Source: Flavobacterium sp. 9
GTDB taxonomy: Bacteria > Bacteroidota > Bacteroidia > Flavobacteriales > Flavobacteriaceae
Direction: 5' to 3'
Assembly (NCBI RefSeq): GCF_002754195.1
Contig: NZ_PEEU01000001.1
Location: 744,001 to 808,000, forward strand
Length of the DNA stretch: 64,000 nucleotides
Below the pieces are notes generated by a model. It did no database searches, was not told where the DNA came from, and saw only the letters and a list, made by a program, of their open reading frames with translations. Each line of letters begins with the position of its first letter. The first letter of the stretch is position 1. The translations under genes and the position numbers were made by a program. Of the stretch, positions 54,801 to 61,422 are shown piece by piece.

Positions 54801-56374
54801 GCAATTGGAGCAGAATCTTTCTCTCTATTTCTTTTCTGTAAATAAGCTGCTATTTTATTTGACAGTAAATCTAACTCGCTATAAGTATACGCTCTGTGCT
54901 CGTCTACTAATGCAATTCTTTGCGGATTTTTGTTTACATGCTCATTAAAAAGCGTTATAAAAGTAGCCTCACAAGGATAACTGAATTGTGTTTTATTGAA
55001 GTTCTCTACTATTTCCTGTCTTTCTGATTCTGTAATATATTGATATTTTGAAAGTAACTCGACTGGGTTACTAATTACAGCAGAAAGTAAGTTTTCAAAA
55101 TGAGTTACCATTTTGAGACTATCAGATTCACTAAAATAATTTATATTATAATCAAAGTCAATTTTAACATCTTCCGACTCATCAAATTCCCGAATGTAAA
55201 TGGCTAAAGCAACACGTTCAGATTGATGTGATAATGGTACTACTCTTGTCTCTGAATTGACAAAATGATCCGCATAATTTTGTTTTTCATAAGATAAAGT
55301 GATATTAAAAAGCCTGTCTTTTTCCTGAAATAATTCCAGTTCTTTAATCAACTTTCCTAATGGAAATCGCTGATGGCGATAATCTTGTCGCAATTGTTGC
55401 TTGATATTTTTTACCAGATCGCCGAAATTATCCTCAAAATCAAATTGAATTCGCAATGGTGAAACGCCCATGAATAATCCCACCGTTTTTTTGAATATCG
55501 ATTTGCCTCTGTTTAATACCGGAAGCCCTATTGCAAAATCTTTATTTTGATGTTTTCTGCCAAAATAAAGATACAAGGCTCCTAAAATTACATGAAATGT
55601 TGTCGCTCCTAAATCTTTACCAACTTGTTCTAATTGATTATAAACAGCGCGCTTGATTATTATTTCTCTTCTTTTACTTTGATTTGGTTTGCTGTTTTGG
55701 TCAATTTTTTCAAATAATCTTTCAGGAAGACTTTCAAATTTTTCTTTCCAATATAACTTATCATCTTCATAATCCTCTGAGACGGCATACGCGCTATCGT
55801 CTTCAATAAAATCCTTATACGTAAAAGGATATTCCGTTTCTACTTTCCCGAAACTTGAGAGTTCATTATAGTTTTTTACCAATCTTTGAAACATCAATGA
55901 AGTTCCCCATCCATCCGTTATAATATGATGATATACAGAGAATAAATAATGAAGTTCCTCATCTACTTTTACAAGAATAAATTTATGCAGTGCTTTTTTT
56001 TCATTTAATTGAAAAGGGATTTCAAACGTGTTTTGCATGAATTCATTTGCCTCCGCATCTGCATTTTCTTTTGATGAAAAATCAACAAATTCCAATGCCA
56101 TAACGTGCTCTTCAATAGTTTGAATTCTTACCTCTTCATCCAGTTGATTGAGAATACTTCTATAAGTATCATGCTGATTTATGAGGGCTATGTAAGCCTT
56201 ATTTAATACTTCGTAAACTATAGATCCTTCGATGATTATTTTTGCTCCTATATTATAAATAGGATCTTCAGGATACATCAATTGCTCAAAATAAACATCT
56301 TGCTGTGGAAGTGTGAGTTTCATTTTTTTATTATTAAAACAATTATTAAGACTAAGATTCTCTATCTTCTTCAT
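51881..56374 (-). CDS. non-ribosomal peptide synthetase, C-A-T-C
   Basis: A 1,497-residue NRPS. The first condensation domain has HHIITDGWG near residue 151. The adenylation domain has the A3 loop YIIYTSGSTGNPKG near 625 and A10 PLTPNKKVDRKAL. The carrier domain has FFQLGGHSLNAVKL near 1002, and a second condensation domain has HHIIMDGWS near 1191. Both condensation active sites look intact. Reading the specificity positions against GrsA gives D-I-L-Q-L-G-M-I-W-K, which fits glycine codes. There is no thioesterase or reductase. The terminal C domain probably passes the chain to an amine acceptor or to another protein. It is flanked by an ABC exporter and an S33 hydrolase. Confidence 0.93.
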   Translation of the reverse strand: MKKIENLSLNNCFNNKKMKLTLPQQDVYFEQLMYPEDPIYNIGAKIIIEGSIVYEVLNKAYIALINQHDTYRSILNQLDEEVRIQTIEEHVMALEFVDFSSKENADAEANEFMQNTFEIPFQLNEKKALHKFILVKVDEELHYLFSVYHHIITDGWGTSLMFQRLVKNYNELSSFGKVETEYPFTYKDFIEDDSAYAVSEDYEDDKLYWKEKFESLPERLFEKIDQNSKPNQSKRREIIIKRAVYNQLEQVGKDLGATTFHVILGALYLYFGRKHQNKDFAIGLPVLNRGKSIFKKTVGLFMGVSPLRIQFDFEDNFGDLVKNIKQQLRQDYRHQRFPLGKLIKELELFQEKDRLFNITLSYEKQNYADHFVNSETRVVPLSHQSERVALAIYIREFDESEDVKIDFDYNINYFSESDSLKMVTHFENLLSAVISNPVELLSKYQYITESERQEIVENFNKTQFSYPCEATFITLFNEHVNKNPQRIALVDEHRAYTYSELDLLSNKIAAYLQKRNREKDSAPIAVLMNRSANLVVTLLGILKSGNAYIPLDPSFPKDRLEYIIEHSGVQQIIATQSLKHNLNLEDRIIDIEVIVKEEINLEQTESAKISALATAYIIYTSGSTGNPKGVAISHQSLLNFLISIQHQPKIEAGDYLFSVTTQSFDISILEFFAPLISGAKLYIASQELLSDPLAIVTKLKELEPSIIQATPSFYQMLYNAGWKGNKTLKILCGGDLLSEALAEMLLETNAELWNMYGPTETTIWSSCKKITQAKEASNIGKPIHNTQLYILDDCMQLLPVGSVGTIYIGGDGLAQGYFKNEALTNEKFIQNAFNKKERMYNTGDLGKWNEKGEIEFLGRNDNQVKIRGYRIELGEIETKLNQIENIKEAIVIAQQSAGQEAVLIAYVIVQTGTFNTLAIINTLREELPEYMIPHALFSLDEFPLTPNKKVDRKALSQTKIATEKVMLSYEKPTTEIEIKICNFYQEVLGIKTEIGITDNFFQLGGHSLNAVKLINSIDEKLHYRITLKDIFDYPTVQKLAKYLEKKQTVQSSAIIPVAERLYYEITSSQYNIWLASQLEEKSISYNMSAVFKIRGQIQKKVLDQVFLELQKKHEILRTNFVEIEGIPHQKISSEIVQISIDEFLYEEKERIKSIHDYVNRAFDLENETLLRVALFHQKNGDSYLVFCTHHIIMDGWSLEILVNEFVNKYKQIENEESLQDHKLMFQFKDYVAWYQEQLKNTNEANLKFWNKYLDGYSWKNNIPFDREDYEEKHIGADHDFVFDSIKFSELNEFAQQQNISLHTLLVGTFSMLVHKMYGEEDFCIGTINSGRTHSELHNQLGMFAKTLPLRNRIKSENSLSEILKETHQNLLVIDEHQDIPESVQNKLRLDVLLVLQNPSFSYTNISVNENLQLQIMPMSASYSRLPLLINFVVNEGNVSGTISYNATKYETATIEIIKLKYEKLLREIVENADKSLESIDIKLAIEKETTIDIGFNF

Positions 56375-56427
56375 TGATTTGAAAACTATAAAAATGCCTT
56401 ATCCGCTCAGGCATTTAGACAAAAGTG

Positions 56428-58065
56428 TTAAACCCAAAGATTTTCACTTAGTTCTTCTTTTGTAGTTGTTTTTAAATCTCTGACGATATTTCCGTAATCA
56501 AATTTTACAATTCTATCTGCAAGATGAAAATAAGCATCATCGTGTGTCACCGCTATAATTGTTTTTCCTTCGCCTTTAAGTTTTGGCAATAATTGTTCGT
56601 AGAAGTATTTTCTAAAATGAGGATCCTGATCTGCAGCCCATTCGTCAAGTACCAAAACCGGTTTATTTTCCAGCAAGGCAAAAATTAGCGACATACGTTT
56701 ACTTTGACCTTTGGAGAATCTTCTTCTGGCAGATTCTTCTTTGTCATTTTCAACAATGCCATTTAGTTGCATTGTTTTTAACAACTCAACATATTCCGCG
56801 TTATTTTCAAGTTTGTACTCATCATAATTATGAGAGAACAGGTGATTGTCTGTAAATACTGCCGAAATTAAACTTTGTGTTATTTCAGTAACATCTACTT
56901 TCTCCACTCCATTCATGACCATAGAACCGCCAGTAGGTTTGTATAAACCTGTCAATAAATTTATAAAGGTACTTTTACCGGATCCGTTACCTCCTACTAT
57001 AAAGATGATTTCTCCTTGTTTTATCTCAAAATTTATTGGACCTGAAGTAAACGAAGCCGTTTCTTCACTTTCATTATGATACGAAAATGTAATGTCCTTA
57101 AAAGTTAACGATTGAAAGTCATGATTTTCCCCGGACTTCGAATTATAGGTATCATCGACAATTTCAAAATCTTTAATAAACTTTTTTATTCTTGCATTTG
57201 CCACCATAAATCTGGTATACATTTGTTGCAAGTTGATTATGTTATTGATTGGTCCCGATATGAACAATATAATGACTACATAAGAGATAACGTCTGCTCT
57301 TGACAATAATCCCATTTCTGGAAGAATAAAAAGAATTACAGCTACAACAAAGTACAATCCATATTGACTTATTAGATTGATGGACAAAAAGATGTAATTA
57401 ATTTTAAAATCCAAATCCATAGATTGATTTCTATTTGGAATCAGAAAATTATTCATAAGGCTTTCTCTTCGAAAAAAACTTAGTTTTAATTCCTTAAATC
57501 CTTTCATTACATCGTCTACATATTTGTAATAATTCTCATTATATCCTCTTAATTGAGCTACTTGTTTTGACATGGAATTCATGACTAAAAAATAACATCC
57601 TGCAACCAGAACAATAAGTGCAATCACAATTAAGGCAGAAAGCGTTGAAAGCGTGAACATATAAACCAAACACAACACCAGCATTAATAAGGAATTTACG
57701 GTGTGCGTTACGGTATAGGGTAAAAAAGAAAAAGTACGCAAATCTTCTACCGCGGTGAAAAAACGCTGAGAACCCAGTTTTTCAAGTCTTTGTAAGGGTG
57801 CTTTTAAAATCTGCGAAAAAATATGTTTTTCATTGTCATAAAGCAGTTTAAAAGAAAATTTGTTCAGTCTTTTTTGAAAAATAACATTCAATAAATAGCT
57901 GTACACTATTATGGAAACAAAAACTATTCCCATATAATCTTTCAGGAAACTCTCTTTTCCAGCCAATATATTATTAATAATATAGACTATACCAAAGCTT
58001 AAAACTGTATTTGGAATCGCATACAGTAGCAGATAAAATATTTCTTTAGGTTTTAATTTTAACAT
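56428..58065 (-). CDS. cyclic-peptide-type ABC exporter
   Basis: A 545-residue fused permease/ATPase. The first 300 residues have six hydrophobic helices (YLLLYAIPNTVLSFGIVYII and on). The ATPase half has Walker A GGNGSGKST near 360, the variant signature FSKGQSKR near 450, and Walker B PVLVLDEWAADQDP near 470, the DEWAADQDP form of PvdE/SyrD/YojI transporters. It likely exports the product or an acylated precursor across the inner membrane. The gene begins 26 bases after the thioesterase gene. Confidence 0.92.
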   Translation of the reverse strand: MLKLKPKEIFYLLLYAIPNTVLSFGIVYIINNILAGKESFLKDYMGIVFVSIIVYSYLLNVIFQKRLNKFSFKLLYDNEKHIFSQILKAPLQRLEKLGSQRFFTAVEDLRTFSFLPYTVTHTVNSLLMLVLCLVYMFTLSTLSALIVIALIVLVAGCYFLVMNSMSKQVAQLRGYNENYYKYVDDVMKGFKELKLSFFRRESLMNNFLIPNRNQSMDLDFKINYIFLSINLISQYGLYFVVAVILFILPEMGLLSRADVISYVVIILFISGPINNIINLQQMYTRFMVANARIKKFIKDFEIVDDTYNSKSGENHDFQSLTFKDITFSYHNESEETASFTSGPINFEIKQGEIIFIVGGNGSGKSTFINLLTGLYKPTGGSMVMNGVEKVDVTEITQSLISAVFTDNHLFSHNYDEYKLENNAEYVELLKTMQLNGIVENDKEESARRRFSKGQSKRMSLIFALLENKPVLVLDEWAADQDPHFRKYFYEQLLPKLKGEGKTIIAVTHDDAYFHLADRIVKFDYGNIVRDLKTTTKEELSENLWV

Positions 58066-58091
58066 CTTTAAATTTGTTTTAATCTTAATTA

Positions 58092-58817
58092 TTAAATTGT
58101 TAACTGCTCGCTATTCGCACATTTTACTAGTATGCTGGCTATTTCTTCGGGATACTCGTGTATAAAAAAATGATTTCCCGGTAACGTTAAGCTTTTAAAA
58201 TTGGCTGTAGTATAATTTTTCCAATTATCAATGAGATGAGCTCTTTTTTCGCTCTCGCCCATTATGGCATGTATTGGACAATCTATTTTAATATTTTGCT
58301 CTATAAATCCGCCTGTTTCCAGAACTTGAAAATCTGCTCTGATAATTGGGCCAAAGAAATCATACAATTCTTTGTGCTCCAGTACTTCTTCAGGAATACC
58401 GCCCAACTCTCTAAGCACATCTTTAAATTCCGAATCCGGTAATGCGTACCTATATTTTTTTATTTCAGAATCATTTTTATCAAATACTTTTAGTCCCGGT
58501 CCGGCGTTTCCTGAGACCACTAATTGTAATGGAGCATCATTTTGCTGTTCCATTTCTTTGACAACTGAAAACCCTAATGTGGCTCCCATACTATGCCCGT
58601 AAATAATGTAAGGTTCCTTATTTCTTAAATTTTTTATTTGCGCCACGTAATCCTGTATCGCTTCTTTTTTATTTAATACAAGATTTTCATTATGTCTTTT
58701 TCCCCTGCCCGGAAGTTCTAAAGCATATATGCTGACCTTTTTATCCTTTATCTTTCTTTTCAAAAAATCATAGGAATAACAATTTCCTCCGGCAAAATGA
58801 AGTAAGAATAATTGCAT
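58092..58817 (-). CDS. type II thioesterase
   Basis: A 241-residue alpha/beta hydrolase with the family opening LFLLHFAGGNCYSYDFL, nucleophile elbow YGHSMGATLGF near residue 75, aspartate in IMGESEKRAHLID, and histidine in LPGNHFFIHE. It removes misprimed or stalled acyl groups from carrier domains of NRPS/PKS enzymes. It has no signal peptide. It lies between the receptor gene and the ABC exporter gene in the operon. Confidence 0.92.
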   Translation of the reverse strand: MQLFLLHFAGGNCYSYDFLKRKIKDKKVSIYALELPGRGKRHNENLVLNKKEAIQDYVAQIKNLRNKEPYIIYGHSMGATLGFSVVKEMEQQNDAPLQLVVSGNAGPGLKVFDKNDSEIKKYRYALPDSEFKDVLRELGGIPEEVLEHKELYDFFGPIIRADFQVLETGGFIEQNIKIDCPIHAIMGESEKRAHLIDNWKNYTTANFKSLTLPGNHFFIHEYPEEIASILVKCANSEQLTI

Positions 58818-58972
58818 GTGATTGTTTTTTTTAAGCGTTAAATAACTTTTTTTACATTCTTATTACAAGATTTTTTTAGAATGAGAATCTTATGCATTGG
58901 CGATTATCATTTAAATCCTGCTCTTTCAATTACCGTATGTATTTCGATAATTATTTAAAGCAAATAACTTTT

Positions 58973-61363
58973 TTATCTCCCTCTATCATTTTCAGATTCT
59001 CCTGTTGATGTATTTTTGTACGTTATTTTTTTAAGTTTTCCAAAGTTGTAAGACAAGGCAACTCTAACATAACTGGTATTGTACTCTCGATTATAATATA
59101 TCTGAGTTTCACCTACATTATAGTCACCGGAAGCTATGATAGAATGAAATATATCATTGGCAATTAATCGACATCTTAATGACTTATCAAAAAAGCTTTT
59201 TTCTAAACCAATAGTTACATTGTATCTGCTTTTATCATAATATAGTCCATAATATTTTTCGCCCAGATACCAGGCCAAAACCTCAATATTAAATAAATTC
59301 TTAACATTAATTGTGTTATTGCTATACAAGTAGATTTGTGGTCTTGGAGACATTACTTGAAAATTATACTGATCGTCGATTAAATTAGTATAACGAACAC
59401 TTACATTGTTTGTAGACGTTAACCATTTGTTGGAAATACTTTTTGAAATGTTTAAAAAGTAATTATGTCTTTCTTTTAAATTAATTCCTTTTAAAACATA
59501 GCTGTTAGGATCGCTGCCTCTTAATGCAGCTGCATCGATTGGATTGGTAGTATAGTCGTAACCTATTTTGAAACTATAACTATTATAATTCGTACTCATT
59601 TCTAAAGACTGAGATTTTTCAGGAACCAGATCCGGATTACCCTGTATAGAAGTAAATTGATCCTGGTATATGACATTAGGATTAAGTAATCTGTAGGATA
59701 CTCTATTTATTCTTGACGAGTACGAAGTATTTAAACTGATTTTATCTGATAATTTTATATTTAACGAAGCATTTGGGAACACATCCAAATAGTTGTCTTT
59801 TATTACCTGTTGTCCTTGATCAGACGCTACTGTTAATGAAAAATCCGTTAATTCTGCCCTTGCTCCTATTGAATAAGAAAATCTGTCATTAAACTTACCC
59901 CTGTAATTCAAATAAGCTGCCGAAATATTTTCTACATATTTGAAGTCACTTGAAAGAGAATCTTCCTTGGTAAATTGCTGCCCATCAGGAGAACTATAAA
60001 AATCTAAAACAGATTTGTTATCCACATAACTAATTTTAGCACCTGTTTCCCATATACTTCCGCTACTTAATACTTTTGTATAATCTATTTGAGTACTGGA
60101 AATGAATATTTTATGATCTATTAAATTTTTAAGGACCTCTGAAGAAGCATTGTTTCCTTCACTTTTTGCAAATATCAGATCGTTAATATCATATTTATAA
60201 CCAGAAGATTGCGTACCAATAAAAAGTGAGGATCCTATTGTGTCCAGAACTGAATTATAATTTACTGATAACGAATTGTAATAAGTTGAATTATCCTTTT
60301 TAATATCACTCGTATATAACCCTGTACCTGAATCATTTGTAATCTTGTTGACACTTTCCTGGTTCCCTCCTAATTTTTCAAGATAGCCGCTATATTCTGC
60401 TGAAATGTAGTTTTTGTCATTGATGTCATATTGCATTCCTACTCCATAATTAGAATAGTTGTCTAAGTTCCTCTTCCAATCTGTTTTTAAATCAGAGTTT
60501 AAAAAGTCTGCCTGAGCATCTCTATTTCTGGTCGTCTTTAATATTTCCCGATCCTTGCCCAACTGAAGAGAATAGTTCCCTAAAAGAGAAAGTTTACCTG
60601 TTTTATAATTTAAGTTAGAGCTCGTAAAAGTGTTGAATCCGGCAAAGTCTGAATAACTAACATTTTGATTTACAAAGCCTTTATAACCTGCTTCTACATT
60701 TCTTTTCGTCCTAATATTTACAACAGCATTTCCCTCCGCATCGTATTTGGCAGATGGGTTGGATATAATTTCTATTTTATCTATTTGAGAAACTGGTATA
60801 GCAGCAAACTGCTCACTGGTAATTTTTACGCCATTTAAATAAAGTACGGCCTGTCCTCTGCCAAAAACAGAAATCCCATTTGCATCTACAACCAGACTTG
60901 GCGATTTGCTTAATATTTCACTCAGAGAGTTACTGGCAGCAAGCATCGTATTGGCCACTTTAACTTCAAGCGTCCCATCTGCTTTTTGTCGAACTAAAGA
61001 AACTTTTGAACTTACCTTGACCTCATTAAGCTCAAGATGATTTTCTTTTACCTTGATGTTTCCCAATTCAACATTTGCTTTATCCTTATATTTCACATTT
61101 ATAAAAGTATCGGCAAACTCTATTGAAGTTAGTTTAATAATTACATCTTCCCTGTTTATGTCCGTTAGTACTAATTTTCCATCTAAGAAACTACTCCCTT
61201 TAATAACAGTAGAATCAGTTACAGAAAGTGCTACTACATTTCCAAAAGCCGGTTCATTTTTTGAATTAACAACTCTACCTGATATAGATCTGATTGATTG
61301 CGAATTTGCATTTAGTGATAAGAAAAAAAGTATTGTAATTATTGTTCCTTTAAATAAATTCAT
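58973..61363 (-). CDS. outer-membrane beta-barrel receptor (CarboxypepD_reg/TonB-dependent-like)
   Basis: A 796-residue outer-membrane protein with a signal peptide (MNLFKGTIITILFFLSLNANS). An N-terminal carboxypeptidase-regulatory-like domain covers about 22-110 (ISGRVVNSKNEPAFGNVVAL), a plug covers about 125-225 (SLSEILSKSPSLVVDANGIS, DKIEIISNPSAKYDAEGNAV) and a large barrel follows. The family resembles OMP_b-brl_3 receptors. The usual TonB-box is not obvious, so TonB dependence is inferred. Inside a biosynthetic operon it may take up or secrete the product, or a metal complex of it. Confidence 0.88.
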   Translation of the reverse strand: MNLFKGTIITILFFLSLNANSQSIRSISGRVVNSKNEPAFGNVVALSVTDSTVIKGSSFLDGKLVLTDINREDVIIKLTSIEFADTFINVKYKDKANVELGNIKVKENHLELNEVKVSSKVSLVRQKADGTLEVKVANTMLAASNSLSEILSKSPSLVVDANGISVFGRGQAVLYLNGVKITSEQFAAIPVSQIDKIEIISNPSAKYDAEGNAVVNIRTKRNVEAGYKGFVNQNVSYSDFAGFNTFTSSNLNYKTGKLSLLGNYSLQLGKDREILKTTRNRDAQADFLNSDLKTDWKRNLDNYSNYGVGMQYDINDKNYISAEYSGYLEKLGGNQESVNKITNDSGTGLYTSDIKKDNSTYYNSLSVNYNSVLDTIGSSLFIGTQSSGYKYDINDLIFAKSEGNNASSEVLKNLIDHKIFISSTQIDYTKVLSSGSIWETGAKISYVDNKSVLDFYSSPDGQQFTKEDSLSSDFKYVENISAAYLNYRGKFNDRFSYSIGARAELTDFSLTVASDQGQQVIKDNYLDVFPNASLNIKLSDKISLNTSYSSRINRVSYRLLNPNVIYQDQFTSIQGNPDLVPEKSQSLEMSTNYNSYSFKIGYDYTTNPIDAAALRGSDPNSYVLKGINLKERHNYFLNISKSISNKWLTSTNNVSVRYTNLIDDQYNFQVMSPRPQIYLYSNNTINVKNLFNIEVLAWYLGEKYYGLYYDKSRYNVTIGLEKSFFDKSLRCRLIANDIFHSIIASGDYNVGETQIYYNREYNTSYVRVALSYNFGKLKKITYKNTSTGESENDRGR

Positions 61364-61422
61364 TCTAAATTTTATTTTTTATTATTAATGCTATTGAAAT
61401 GTTTATTTTTTCTACAGAAATT

